This document shows, piece after piece, positions 44,301 through 52,691 of a DNA stretch of 64,000 nt. Where the stretch lies: assembly GCA_017515475.1 (NCBI GenBank), contig JAFWFS010000007.1:186001-250000 (forward strand), read 5' to 3'. The notes under the pieces were generated by a model that had not been told where the DNA came from, ran no database searches, and saw only the letters and a program-made list of their open reading frames with translations. The number at the start of each line of letters is the position of its first letter. Positions within the stretch are counted from its first letter, which is position 1. The DNA is from Erysipelotrichaceae bacterium. GTDB taxonomy: Bacteria > Bacillota_I > Bacilli_A > Erysipelotrichales > Erysipelotrichaceae. A program made the position numbers and the translations under genes.

Positions 44301-45775
44301 CTTTCCAGTTCGGAATTCAGGAAACCGAAGTCGAATGCCGCATTGTGAGCTACCAGAACTCTTCCCTTGATAAAATCCAGTATCTCTTTCTTGACTTCAG
44401 AAAAGCTCCCGGCATTGCGCAGATCGCTTTCGGAAATATGGGTCAGATTCTTGATGTTCAGTGAAAGTGATACAGGCGGTTTGATGAAAATATCCTTCTG
44501 TTCAATGACCGTCCCTCTTCTCATCAGAACCGCACCGAATTCAATGATATAGTCGTATCTTGTAGAAAGACCGGTTGTTTCCAGGTCGAACACCACATAT
44601 TCTTCTTCGCTTAACAGATGATCCGTAGCATTGTATACGATATTCAGCTCAGGAGAAACCATGTTCATCTCGCAGCCGTAAAGCAGCTTGAAATCAGGTT
44701 TTTCATCCTTTGCCTTCTTCATGATGTTCTTGTATGCCGTCTGGGCTTCATGGAAACCCTGCAGGCAGAGATGATCCGTGATCGCTACGGCTCTATGCCC
44801 CATGGCATAGGCTGCATTTACGACTTCGGTCGGCGATGATACGCCATCCATCTCCGAAAGCTTGGTATGCATGTGCAGTTCAACGCGCTTTTCTTTTTCA
44901 TCATCTACAAGCGGTGAGATATCGTCGATGAACTCGATCTGATCCGGTTCAAACAGGTAGTCGTTGGCATAACTGTCGAAACGGTAGTTGCCATAGAAGA
45001 CGGCGCACTGTCCTTCTTTGTTGGCCTTGAGAATGTCCTTGGTGAATCTTTTTCCTTCCACCAGTTTTACCACAACGGCATTGTCTTCATCCTTAACATA
45101 GATCGTCTGAATCAGCGTTCCTGTTCTGGTTTCTCTTTCATCAATCTTAAACATTTCACCCTGAAATCTGACATTGTAAAGGGTATCGACCATGTCGTCG
45201 ATCCTGACTGGAGTGTATTCCTTGTTTTTAGGACGGTAGTATGTCTTCCTTTCCGGCTTGATTTCTTCTTCTTTATGTACGACAGGAAGGGCTTCTCTTT
45301 CTTCTATGACGTTGTGCTCTTCCTTGTTTTTCAGCTTCATCGCGATATTCTTGCGGTATCCCAGATCATAGAAAAACAGCTTCAGATCATCGATGCTGCT
45401 GTAATCCTTCTCGAAAGCCTCCTGTTCCGTATAGGACAGTACGAACCCGTCGTCACTGATCACCGGGACACAGGAAACAAAGAGATTGTTCTCTCTTCTG
45501 TATTCTTCCAGATACAAATTGATTTCCCTGATCGGCAGTTCCTGATCCTTCGCCTTGAGATAAAGCTTCAGATTCTCTACGCCCTGTTCCTCGAAGAACG
45601 CCAGCAAATCCTTATACAGACCGTATGGAAGCACACAGCCGTTCTCCGCCCTGATGATCGTAAAGTTCTTGCCTTTCTGATACAGAACGCCCGTGATCTG
45701 AAAATCGTTAAAATATGCGGCTTTATCCGCATTGTATCCAAATCTTTCAATGATTTTACTTACGTCAAAACTCAT
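41381..45775 (-). CDS. polC: DNA polymerase III alpha subunit, PolC type
   Basis: A 1464-residue replicative polymerase of low-GC Gram-positives. Domain order: N-terminal region, OB fold (about 195-300), PHP part beginning RVELHMHTKLSEMDGV, an inserted DEDDh 3'-5' exonuclease (YVVFDLETTGLS and later LVAHNAAFDFGFL), resumed PHP, then palm, fingers and C-terminal tau-binding region. The zinc motif CPKCHKLIW/CPDCGSRM and catalytic PDIDLNFSG are clear. It overlaps rnc by four bases, an uncommon partner; proS or rseP are more usual neighbours. Confidence 0.97.
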   Translation of the reverse strand: MSFDVSKIIERFGYNADKAAYFNDFQITGVLYQKGKNFTIIRAENGCVLPYGLYKDLLAFFEEQGVENLKLYLKAKDQELPIREINLYLEEYRRENNLFVSCVPVISDDGFVLSYTEQEAFEKDYSSIDDLKLFFYDLGYRKNIAMKLKNKEEHNVIEEREALPVVHKEEEIKPERKTYYRPKNKEYTPVRIDDMVDTLYNVRFQGEMFKIDERETRTGTLIQTIYVKDEDNAVVVKLVEGKRFTKDILKANKEGQCAVFYGNYRFDSYANDYLFEPDQIEFIDDISPLVDDEKEKRVELHMHTKLSEMDGVSSPTEVVNAAYAMGHRAVAITDHLCLQGFHEAQTAYKNIMKKAKDEKPDFKLLYGCEMNMVSPELNIVYNATDHLLSEEEYVVFDLETTGLSTRYDYIIEFGAVLMRRGTVIEQKDIFIKPPVSLSLNIKNLTHISESDLRNAGSFSEVKKEILDFIKGRVLVAHNAAFDFGFLNSELERINEPPLTNAVIDTLDLSRSLLKNRRAYRLGNMCRAYNIPYDEEVAHRANYDADVLGQVFSFMLKDLNKNGVMTLNDLKNFQDKDAFVKNRAFHTTVLCKNDEGLKDLFKLVSVSNTETLAVFGKANTKDANSEFIAEPRIFKETINANRRNLLIGSACFNGEVFEIASTRSKEELARTIAFYDYIEIQPLENYRFLYEDRELFTKERLMDYLRDIIDEALAQNKIVVATGDAHYVKKDEKILRDVYISAQAIGGAHHPLYIFDKEKREKQITADQHFFNTKEMLEAFAWLKDEKLIRDMVINNTNRIADMCDNIKPFKDELRPPKITDAIAVARKCNIIEDPFTEKHDVISADQYLREFVYYNAHRIYGDDLDESIEKRIETELNAIIGNGYGVIYFVCHLLIKRSNDDGYIVGSRGSVGSSLVATLSDITEVNPLPPHYICPKCHKLIWMHDVASGYDLPDKDCPDCGSRMKGEGQNIPFETFLGFNGDKIPDIDLNFSGVYQPSAHLFTREIFGPNNVFRAGTVLTVQEKTAFGYVSGYCEDKGITNMSRAQRQRLASGCQEVKRTTGQHAGGIVVLPDDMEIEDVTPIQYPANDKNAAWKSTHFEYHDYSDNLLKFDLLGHDDPTAMRLFEDLSGIDVKTIPMNDEKVLSLFYSTKALNIVNPHYKEETGAAGLPEFGTLNTRSTIEETRPHVFSELVQISGLSHGTDVWRGNAQELIRSGIRLSDVIGCRDDIMSNLMGYRMEPLSAFNIMEHVRKGKGLTEEEEKDMLEHDVPKWYIDSCKKIKYMFPKAHAVAYCIMAVRVAWFKVYHPEYYYVSYFSLRCDAYELETMIKDADAIYARMQEIQGRMNSRENPVTKKERDIFDTLEVCYEMVSRGYRMSNIDLYRSLATEFSVNPDDSREIIPPFKVLDGLGDNVAESIVAARQEREFLSKEDLMERTQLSQTLLKKLDDLGVLKGLDDSNQMSLF

Positions 45776-46452
45776 AACTGCACCAGTTTTCTTAATGCGT
45801 CTTTTGCAGCGTTTTTCTGTGCCTGCTTCTTGCTGGAACCCTTTCCATATCCGTAGGTCAGGCCGTCGATCTTGACTGCCACTTCGAATTCCGGACTGTT
45901 GTTCGGTCCTTCTACGGAGATCGTTTCATAAACGATCGATTTCCGGGAATCGGCTTGCACATATTCCTGCAGTCTCGTCTTATAGTCATACGTACTCTCA
46001 TCCGTTTCCCGGATATGTTCGCCCATCAGATCATCCAGAAGAGCGAATGCCGTTTCCTGTCCCTGGTCCAGATAAACCGCACCGATGAATGCCTCGAACA
46101 TGTCCGCCATGATCGAATCCCTGGTTCTGCCTCCGGTCTTTTCTTCTCCTGCGCCCAGCAGAAGAAAAACATTCAGATCATTCTCCCTGACGATCTGCGC
46201 CAGAGCCTTTTCCGATACCAGATTGGATCTTCTGGTAGACATCAGTCCCTCCGGCAAGGCAGGCTGTATCTCAAAAAGACGCTGCGCACTGTAAACCTGC
46301 AATACGGCATCTCCCATGAACTCCAGTCTCTCGTTGTTGCCGTTAGGGGTTTTATGTTCGTTCACATAGGAAGAATGTACAAAAGCCTGAGAAATCAGTT
46401 CCCTGTCCCTGTATGGTATTCCATGTAAATCAAGAAAATCAAAAACGCTCAT
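45772..46452 (-). CDS. rnc: Ribonuclease III
   Basis: A 226-residue dsRNA endonuclease processing rRNA precursors and structured mRNA. Signature NNERLEFMGDAVLQ (catalytic Glu/Asp), then MADMFEAFIGAVYLDQG, and the C-terminal dsRNA-binding domain with GYGKGSSKKQAQKNAAKDAL. ATGA overlap with polC. Located between recG and polC on one minus-strand transcript. Confidence 0.96.
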   Translation of the reverse strand: MSVFDFLDLHGIPYRDRELISQAFVHSSYVNEHKTPNGNNERLEFMGDAVLQVYSAQRLFEIQPALPEGLMSTRRSNLVSEKALAQIVRENDLNVFLLLGAGEEKTGGRTRDSIMADMFEAFIGAVYLDQGQETAFALLDDLMGEHIRETDESTYDYKTRLQEYVQADSRKSIVYETISVEGPNNSPEFEVAVKIDGLTYGYGKGSSKKQAQKNAAKDALRKLVQL

Positions 46453-46466
46453 ATCGTTATTATACC

Positions 46467-48455
46467 TTAGCTGATATAGTTTGCGGCAGCGATTTCCTCG
46501 ATTTTTTCATAGTATTTTCTGAAGTCTTCCCGGTCCTGATTCCGGCATATGCAATGGGCGTCTTCTCTGGCGGCATCGATGAACCTGGTATCTTCAATCA
46601 GATTGCCGAGAATGAAGGCCGGAAGACCGCTCTGTCTTGTTCCCAGGATATCTCCGGGGCCTCTTAATTTCAGATCCTCATAGGAAATCTCGAATCCGTC
46701 GTTCGTTTTACATAGCACATTCAGCCTGTTTCTGACGCTTTCATCCTTGCTGTTTGTCAGCAGATAACAGGTTCCTTCAATGTCGGATCTCTGTATCCTT
46801 CCTCTCAGCTGATGCAGCTGCGACAAACCGAAACGGTCGGCATCGTAAATCACCATGACTGTTGCATTCGGTACATTGACGCCTACTTCTACGACGGTAG
46901 TCGATATCAGAATCTGTATTTCGTTCCTGGAAAATCGGTCCATGATCTCGTCTTTCTCTTCGCTGCTTAGCCTTCCATGCATCAAAGCCGTCTTGTATGG
47001 CTCTAAAACGCTTTTTAAAGCCTCGTACAGGCCGTTAACGTCCTTTGCCTGATAAGAGTCGTTTCTATCGATTGCCGCCGCTATGACGTATATCTGTCTT
47101 CCCTGCGAAAGATGCGCTTTAATCTCATCCAGGACATCGGCGATGCTGTTCTTTTCTATCAGGAACGTCCTGCATCCTTTTCTTCCTGAAGGCATGGTAG
47201 CGATCGTAGAGATATCCATGTCTCCGTAGATGGAAGAAGCAAGCGTTCTCGGGATCGGTGTAGCGGACATCAGTATGAAATCGCAGTTCTCTCCCTTATC
47301 CTTTAACGCCTGTCTTTGTTTTACTCCAAAACGGTGCTGTTCGTCCGCAATGACAAGTCCAAGCTTTCGATACGCAACATCTTTCGAAAACAATGCATGG
47401 GTTCCGACAACGATGTCAATGTCTCCTTCAGCCAGCCGGTTCTTTACTGTTCTTTCATCGTTCATCGCACCATATAAAAGACCCGTCCTGACGCCATACG
47501 GTTCCAGATACTTCTTTAAGGATTCATAATGCTGTTTCGCAAGGATCTCAGTCGGAGCCATCAGAGCCCCCTGATAGCCTGCTAGATAGTTGGCGTACAG
47601 ACCGATCATGGCTACGGCAGTCTTTCCCGATCCTACTTCTCCCTGTACCAGACGGTACATCGTATTCCCGGAAGACAGGTCATTGAGGATATCGTCCTTG
47701 GCCTTGCTTTGGTCTTCCGTCAGTTCAAACGGAAACGATCCGATAAACCGCTCGACTGAATCAGCACTGAACACTTTCTTTTCTTTGCCATTTCTGGTCG
47801 TATCGTTCTTCAGGATATCCAATGCAACATAGAATCTCAGGAATTCTTCATATTTCAGCCTGCTGATGGATTTTGCCAGAAGGTCTTTACTTTCCGGATC
47901 ATGAATGTTTCTGATAGCCGTATCATGATCGATCAGACGATGCCTCTCTGCCAGTTCCTGCGGCATACAGTCAGGTTCTGCCTTCCCTTTTTCCATCACG
48001 AACTGGATCAGTTTCCGGATATCGTTCTGTGCAATGCCCTCTTTTAGGGAATAGCAGGGAATGATACTGCCTAGGATGTTTCTGGTATAGTAGCTGCTGG
48101 CGGTGATCTTGTTGCTTCCGTCGTATCTGCCGATGATCGTTATCTCTTCGTTCATGTCGATGTTGCGGATCCACGGGCGGTTGAAGATGGTAACCGTAAA
48201 TACCTCTTCCTCATACATGACCTTGAAACGGGTCGTAGTCAGTTTTCCCTTTCTGAATGTACTTGGAAAGCTTACCAATTCACCGACAAAACAGATCTGG
48301 TTTCCGATCTTAAAGTCTTTTATTTCCGTTTTTTCATAGTTTTCATAACGGAACGGGTAATAACTTAAAACATCCTCTACCGTGTGTAGATCAAGCTTCT
48401 CTGCGATTTCTTTTCTCTTGGGAGTCAGTTTTAACTCGCTTAGGTCCATATACAT
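46467..48455 (-). CDS. recG: ATP-dependent DNA helicase RecG
   Basis: A 662-residue SF2 helicase that remodels stalled forks and Holliday junctions. N-terminal wedge/OB domain (about 50-150), Walker A GEVGSGKTAVA, DEQH box in VIADEQHRFG, motif III LMSATPIPRT and motif VI QLRGRIQRS. Start uncertain between ATG 48455 and 48449, since both lack a good ribosome binding site. First gene of recG-rnc-polC-pepT. Confidence 0.96.
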   Translation of the reverse strand: MYMDLSELKLTPKRKEIAEKLDLHTVEDVLSYYPFRYENYEKTEIKDFKIGNQICFVGELVSFPSTFRKGKLTTTRFKVMYEEEVFTVTIFNRPWIRNIDMNEEITIIGRYDGSNKITASSYYTRNILGSIIPCYSLKEGIAQNDIRKLIQFVMEKGKAEPDCMPQELAERHRLIDHDTAIRNIHDPESKDLLAKSISRLKYEEFLRFYVALDILKNDTTRNGKEKKVFSADSVERFIGSFPFELTEDQSKAKDDILNDLSSGNTMYRLVQGEVGSGKTAVAMIGLYANYLAGYQGALMAPTEILAKQHYESLKKYLEPYGVRTGLLYGAMNDERTVKNRLAEGDIDIVVGTHALFSKDVAYRKLGLVIADEQHRFGVKQRQALKDKGENCDFILMSATPIPRTLASSIYGDMDISTIATMPSGRKGCRTFLIEKNSIADVLDEIKAHLSQGRQIYVIAAAIDRNDSYQAKDVNGLYEALKSVLEPYKTALMHGRLSSEEKDEIMDRFSRNEIQILISTTVVEVGVNVPNATVMVIYDADRFGLSQLHQLRGRIQRSDIEGTCYLLTNSKDESVRNRLNVLCKTNDGFEISYEDLKLRGPGDILGTRQSGLPAFILGNLIEDTRFIDAAREDAHCICRNQDREDFRKYYEKIEEIAAANYIS

Positions 48456-48497
48456 ATTTTATCAAATAGCCGGTTTTATGTTAAAATAAATGAGCAT

Positions 48498-48582
48498 CCC
48501 CGAATGGCGGAATTGGCAGACGCGCACGACTCAAAATCGTGAGGAGAAATCCGTGTCGGTTCGACCCCGACTTCGGGGACCA
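48498..48582 (+). tRNA. tRNA-Leu (anticodon CAA)
   Basis: Class II tRNA with a long variable arm. Acceptor CCCCGAA/TTCGGGG, D arm with AATTGGCAGA, anticodon stem CACGA/TCGTG around CTCAAAA (CAA, reads UUG), variable arm after the anticodon stem, T loop TTCGACC, discriminator A and encoded CCA. Confidence 0.96.
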
Positions 48583-48591
48583 GAGAATGTG

Positions 48592-48619
48592 AAAAGTACG
48601 GAATCATCCGTACTTTTTT
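48592..48619 (+). terminator. Terminator of tRNA-Leu
   Basis: AAGTACGGA / TCCGTACTT stem with ATCA loop and T6, ten bases after the tRNA. Confidence 0.88.
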
Positions 48620-48644
48620 CTTGTCTGTCATGTCTGAGCTGCAC

Positions 48645-48833
48645 TTAATCGATCCCTGTCACCGGTATCTGATAAGAAGTGACCGGAATCCTGACAAGTT
48701 CCGCTCCAGGAGTCGGCGTCGGTGAAGATGCCTCCTTCACTGTCAAAGTCGTCTCGACTTTTCCGTCATCGAAATTGACAGCGATGATATGAGGTCTTTC
48801 CGAAAGTCTGTTCAAGACAGATCCCTTGTATGA
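48645..48833 (-). pseudogene. Remnant of a gene, C-terminal fragment without start
   Basis: An open minus-strand stretch of 63 codons after an in-frame TGA and with no ATG start or ribosome binding site. It reads like the end of an exported or lipoprotein domain: ERPHIIAVNFDDGKVETTLT, then a Pro/Thr linker SSPTPTPG and ELVRIPVTSYQIPVTGID before the stop. It lies downstream of the CAAX protease gene on the same strand. Could also be an unannotated small ORF with a TTG start. Parent family not recognised. Confidence 0.4.
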
Positions 48834-48849
48834 TCATCTTAATGATCGC

Positions 48850-49533
48850 TCATTTGAAGAGAACTTTCACCAGCAGCAGTCCGAGAAAATTGTTGAGACA
48901 ATGAGGAACATAACTGACGAGACAGTTTCCGGATCTTAGGAATGCAAGTGCATAGAAGACGGCGTCATAGAAGACTCCGAAGAGATCATAGAATACTATC
49001 GCCTGACTGCCGGTCGCAATATGCGCCAGTGCGAAGAGAGTTGCCGAACCAATCAGACATACCGTCGTCGGAAGGATCTTGATGCCTTTACCGAAAAGGA
49101 ATCCGCGGAATGCAATCTCCTCTCCCAGGACCGTGATCGCACTTGTCAGTCCCCAGGTCAGGAAATTGCCGAGATCCATTTCTAGACTCGTCCTTCCGAT
49201 CACGTGTTCGATGTATTGCCTGTAAAAGTCTTCAAAGAAAAGCTTTCCACAGATCAAAACCGCTATCGTGAGAACTACCGGCAGCAGGACCCACAGCAGG
49301 ACCTGCGGTTTTTTCAGATCGTTCGGAAACGTCCTGAAACGCAGTCCGGATTCATCATCCGGAGTTTTTTCGAGAGCTTCCACAATAAAAAATGAAGCGA
49401 TGCCAACAATAAGCGCATAGCCGGAAAACAATGATCCCGGCAGGATCAGTTTGGTCACTATCATGACGGTCATCATAGCGATTCCGGCCAGCGTGACCAT
49501 CGTACCTTTGTTTTTCAATGTTGATTTTTCCAT
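48850..49533 (-). CDS. CPBP family intramembrane metalloprotease (CAAX/Abi)
   Basis: A 227-residue membrane protein with about six helices. The ABI domain motif 1 GEEIAFRGFLFG (EExxxR) and a later histidine helix FALAHIATGSQA define a CPBP/CAAX-type glutamic protease. Roles in bacteria range from bacteriocin self-immunity to stress signalling; none can be assigned here. It follows the TetR-like gene by 19 bases on the same strand and is probably its target. Confidence 0.85.
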   Translation of the reverse strand: MEKSTLKNKGTMVTLAGIAMMTVMIVTKLILPGSLFSGYALIVGIASFFIVEALEKTPDDESGLRFRTFPNDLKKPQVLLWVLLPVVLTIAVLICGKLFFEDFYRQYIEHVIGRTSLEMDLGNFLTWGLTSAITVLGEEIAFRGFLFGKGIKILPTTVCLIGSATLFALAHIATGSQAIVFYDLFGVFYDAVFYALAFLRSGNCLVSYVPHCLNNFLGLLLVKVLFK

Positions 49534-49552
49534 ACAATCTCTCCTTTTATAT

Positions 49553-50095
49553 TCATAACGCTCCCATCAATCCTCCGGCTGCCGTGTCGAGAATCTTTCT
49601 CATCGATCCTTCATTATATTCGATGGCATTGTTCGCTACGAGACTGGCATATCCGTGAACCATGGCAAACAGTATCTCGAAGCATTCCATGGCCTGCGCC
49701 TGGTCCATCTCCATATCCCTGGCAGCTGCAAAAATTATCGAATCATCGACATTATCACGTATCAGATCGATGAGATTAAACCCGTCAAATCGTCCGGACT
49801 GAAACAGAAAGCGAAACAGCTGAGGCTCTTCATCAGCAAATCTTATATACCTCAGTCCTATCTCCATGAAGTCATCATCCGCAAGGATATATCCCGTATG
49901 AAACATATCTGCCCTTTCATATGTCAGATCCGTCAGTTCTTTCAGATTCGGAAACTGATACATGATAGGCTGTGTTGAACAGCCAAGTTCATCAGCCAGT
50001 CTTCTGACAGTCAGAGCAGACGATCCCTCCCTTCTGATCAGTTGGAAGGCTGCTTCGATCATTTCATCTTTTGTCGTCGTCGGTTTCCTGGGCAT
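49553..50095 (-). CDS. TetR-family transcriptional regulator
   Basis: A 180-residue regulator with N-terminal helix-turn-helix (KDEMIEAAFQLIRREGSSAL, then VRRLADELGCSTQPIMYQF) and an all-helical ligand domain of the TetR_C type. Probably represses its own two-gene operon with the CAAX protease. A perfect 14-bp palindrome sits 15 bases upstream of its start. Ligand unknown. Confidence 0.9.
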   Translation of the reverse strand: MPRKPTTTKDEMIEAAFQLIRREGSSALTVRRLADELGCSTQPIMYQFPNLKELTDLTYERADMFHTGYILADDDFMEIGLRYIRFADEEPQLFRFLFQSGRFDGFNLIDLIRDNVDDSIIFAAARDMEMDQAQAMECFEILFAMVHGYASLVANNAIEYNEGSMRKILDTAAGGLMGAL

Positions 50096-50110
50096 AACGT
50101 CACCTATACT

Positions 50111-50124
50111 ATAACATATGTTAT
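50111..50124. promoter_or_regulatory. Candidate TetR operator
   Basis: ATAACATATGTTAT, a perfect 14-bp palindrome in an AT-rich promoter-like stretch directly upstream of the regulator gene. Confidence 0.55.
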
Positions 50125-50189
50125 TATATTCAATCTTTTTTAAGTTATCAAGCTGAAGTCATCATGTTCAATCAGAGTCTGTTCTTGAT

Positions 50190-50220
50190 AAAAAGAAAAA
50201 GCACAGTGTATTCTGTGCTC
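50190..50220 (-). terminator. Terminator of the DUF4256 gene
   Basis: AGCACAG / CTGTGCT stem with a six-base loop followed by TTTTCTTTTT on the minus strand. Confidence 0.85.
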
Positions 50221-50240
50221 TAGATAGTATTCCGCCTTTC

Positions 50241-50762
50241 CTAAAGGCATATATATCCTCTCCATCCACGTACCGAATAATAAGAGTCGGCTCCGTTATG
50301 GAAAGTGAAGACTCTGCCATATCGCCGTTCACAGAATAACGCCCCTCCCTTGTCTCTTACATCCGCAGGCGTATCGATCCAGCTGGAAGTCTTCAGATCA
50401 AATTCACCAAGTTCCTGCAGTCTGCGGTAAAGCACCTCGTTCATCAGTTCAACACCCATTTTCTGAGCCTGAGCCAGAGCACTTCCTGCAGGGGGATTCT
50501 TGCTGCGTTTCAGCAGAGCTTCTTCATCATAGCATAGACTTCTTCGCCCGGAAGGCGTTTCCATGCTGCAGTCACAGAAAATCAGCTTTCCAGAATCTGT
50601 ATCGCTGCCGATTACATCCGGTTCTCCACCGCTTTCTTCCATCTGTTTCAGAATCTCCAGCATCCCCGGATGATCCTGCAGACGTTTTTCGACATCTTCC
50701 CATTTCAGATCCTGATGGCGGTTCATATTCTCAAGGAATCTGTTCTTTAACGTTTCAAGCAT
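50241..50762 (-). CDS. DUF4256 family protein
   Basis: A 173-residue cytosolic protein matching DUF4256: an N-terminal helix pair (LKNRFLENMNRHQDLKWEDV), a GGEPDVIGSDTDSGKLIFCD motif, RRSLCYDEEAL, then GVELMNEVLYRRLQELGEFD and an aromatic GADSYYSVRGWRGY ending. The family is widespread but of unknown function. Monocistronic with its own terminator. Confidence 0.8.
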   Translation of the reverse strand: MLETLKNRFLENMNRHQDLKWEDVEKRLQDHPGMLEILKQMEESGGEPDVIGSDTDSGKLIFCDCSMETPSGRRSLCYDEEALLKRSKNPPAGSALAQAQKMGVELMNEVLYRRLQELGEFDLKTSSWIDTPADVRDKGGALFCERRYGRVFTFHNGADSYYSVRGWRGYICL

Positions 50763-50809
50763 ATTGTTTTCTCCTTTTCTCCTTTTCTCGTTGATTATTT
50801 ATGGAGGAA

Positions 50810-51634
50810 TCATTCAGGTATTATCCAGTTTACAGTCTGTGAATTCTTTCCTTTCACCTTTTCAAAACCCAGACTTTCATAAAGATGAATCGCCGGCCTG
50901 TTACCGACATCTACATGAAGTCTCATCTTTTTTGGACGGTTTCCTTCAATGGCTGCCGCCATCAGTTTCCTTCCCCATCCTTTTCTTCGATGCTGTTTCA
51001 TCACCACAATGTCGAACGGTTCGTTCTCATCAAAACACTTCGTGATGTCAAGATAACCGACAACAGTCCCGTCGTCTACAGCCAGATAAACGTTAAAACG
51101 TTCTTCTGCTTCCGCCACTTTCTCCCCTGTCCAGTAACGATCCGTATCGTGCATGGCAAAATACTGTTCCTTGTACTGTTCCGATAAAGACTCTATTCCG
51201 GAAGTATCGACAAAGACCGGACGATCCGTAAGAAGCATCTGCTGCTGTTCTTCGTCAAAATAAGCATCTTTTTCTTTTAATATCTCTTTCAACAGAACAT
51301 TCTCCGGATTGAAGACAAAGTCGACCTGAAATCCCGGATAATTCATCTGCAGATAGTCGAACAGTTCCCGATAAGCGGACTCCTCACGGCAAAGGCATAC
51401 GAGCAGTTCCATGTATCTTTCTTCTTCACTAATCAGAAACAGAAAGAGACCTGTTAATTCATTGTCTCCGTCATAAACCCCGAAAATATGCTCGTTCGGT
51501 TTATCGTCAGCTTTCTGAAAAGCGGCGATCACTTCATCGTTATCTGAAAATGCCGGATTCGAAAAATCAGGATCATCATTGATCTGCTTTATGTAATCCG
51601 GATTGCAATTGGCTGCATTGAGTTCTTTGATCAT
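50810..51634 (-). CDS. GNAT family N-acetyltransferase
   Basis: A 274-residue protein whose second half is a GNAT domain: a substrate region, then DIVVMKQHRRKGWGRKLMAA (acetyl-CoA loop RxxGxG) and LHVDVGNRPAIHLYESLGF. The first half (about 1-130) looks like a diverged GNAT repeat (ELTGLFLFLISEEERYMELL). Its start follows the upstream hypothetical gene's stop by six bases, suggesting coupling. Substrate unknown. Confidence 0.8.
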   Translation of the reverse strand: MIKELNAANCNPDYIKQINDDPDFSNPAFSDNDEVIAAFQKADDKPNEHIFGVYDGDNELTGLFLFLISEEERYMELLVCLCREESAYRELFDYLQMNYPGFQVDFVFNPENVLLKEILKEKDAYFDEEQQQMLLTDRPVFVDTSGIESLSEQYKEQYFAMHDTDRYWTGEKVAEAEERFNVYLAVDDGTVVGYLDITKCFDENEPFDIVVMKQHRRKGWGRKLMAAAIEGNRPKKMRLHVDVGNRPAIHLYESLGFEKVKGKNSQTVNWIIPE

Positions 51635-51640
51635 AGATCG

Positions 51641-51979
51641 TTATTCAAATCTGGCATCCCTTAACGGTTCATCCCATAAGATAGAAGCATTGTTTTCTTT
51701 GACAATATCGTCAACGATTTCCCGAAATTGCTGCAGGTATTCCTTTTCTTTCTTCTTTGATCTTCTGCCTTTACCGGCATATAGTTCCCTCTCGAAATAG
51801 GCGTCATAGGATACCGCATAGTCTTCTTCATCTCTATGAGGAAAAAAGGCAACGGCTGCTTTGTATATGATCGACCCTGCTTCCGAATCGCTGATCAACA
51901 TGACAAGCGCTCCATTGCGCTGTACACCGGAAAACACGGCATCCGCCTTAAAATACTGTGCATAGACATTGATTACCAT
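51641..51979 (-). CDS. Hypothetical protein
   Basis: A 112-residue protein, soluble, with an N-terminal beta-rich part (VINVYAQYFKADAVFSGVQ, then VMLISDSEAGSIIYKAAVAF) and a basic helical part GKGRRSKKKEKEYLQQF. Not recognised. It lies between a lipoprotein gene and an acetyltransferase gene on the same strand. Confidence 0.6.
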   Translation of the reverse strand: MVINVYAQYFKADAVFSGVQRNGALVMLISDSEAGSIIYKAAVAFFPHRDEEDYAVSYDAYFERELYAGKGRRSKKKEKEYLQQFREIVDDIVKENNASILWDEPLRDARFE

Positions 51980-52021
51980 ATGTTAACCTCCAGTGTCCTA
52001 TCCTTGAATGCAGGTTCCGTT

Positions 52022-52690
52022 TTATTCAGCTTGGTATTCGAATACGGCGACAAAATCGGCACTCCCATCAAATTCAACAGTGATTTCAGCTTCTGTTGAA
52101 TAGTCTTCTCCATTTTTCATCCATTTAACGAATGTCCAGTCTTCTCCGTCTTCGACAGATACGGCTGTCAACGTATAGACAGTCGGTTCATAAAGACTCA
52201 GGATCATCGAGGATACCGGTTCTTTCGCGACAAAGGCATCTTCTGCATCCGATACTGCCGTGAATTGTCCCAGGCCTTCCGTATTGATATTGACGGCAAT
52301 CGAAGCTTCTTCGATTTCCGTAAGTTTAAGATGATAAGTCTTTCCGCCTTCCACTTCAAACAGGATGCCGTCTTCTCCTTCTTCCGAAACAGTTACGACA
52401 TAATGTCCATCCATATAGTCGGGAACAATATCTCCATGCAGGGAATTTCCTTCCTGCAGGATATACCAGCCGTACATGTCTTCATCCACCATGCAGCCGA
52501 CATACCAGCCGGGATATTCTTCTTCATTGTCGGTTTTAAAGATGCTGACAAGATTTCCATTTTCATCGGAAAAGAAACCTTCGCGTGTCCATTCCTTTAT
52601 TTCTTCCTGCGGCTGACTGTCTGAACCGGAACAGGCCGTAACACCAAAAACCATCAATACAGTCAATAATAAGCAAACTAGCTTCTTCAT
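52022..52690 (-). CDS. Secreted lipoprotein with InlB B-repeat-like C-terminus
   Basis: A 222-residue protein: signal peptide MKKLVCLLLTVLMVFG and lipobox VTAC, then an acidic, Glu/Asp-rich exported domain. The last 40 residues (FVKWMKNGEDYSTEAEITVE, then SADFVAVFE) follow the pattern of a bacterial InlB B-repeat (WxxNG..ysT....v..n.t.tAvw), a module usual in adhesins. Middle domain (YPGWYVGCMVDEDMYGWYI) unrecognised. Function unknown. Confidence 0.72.
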   Translation of the reverse strand: MKKLVCLLLTVLMVFGVTACSGSDSQPQEEIKEWTREGFFSDENGNLVSIFKTDNEEEYPGWYVGCMVDEDMYGWYILQEGNSLHGDIVPDYMDGHYVVTVSEEGEDGILFEVEGGKTYHLKLTEIEEASIAVNINTEGLGQFTAVSDAEDAFVAKEPVSSMILSLYEPTVYTLTAVSVEDGEDWTFVKWMKNGEDYSTEAEITVEFDGSADFVAVFEYQAE

Positions 52691-52691
52691 T

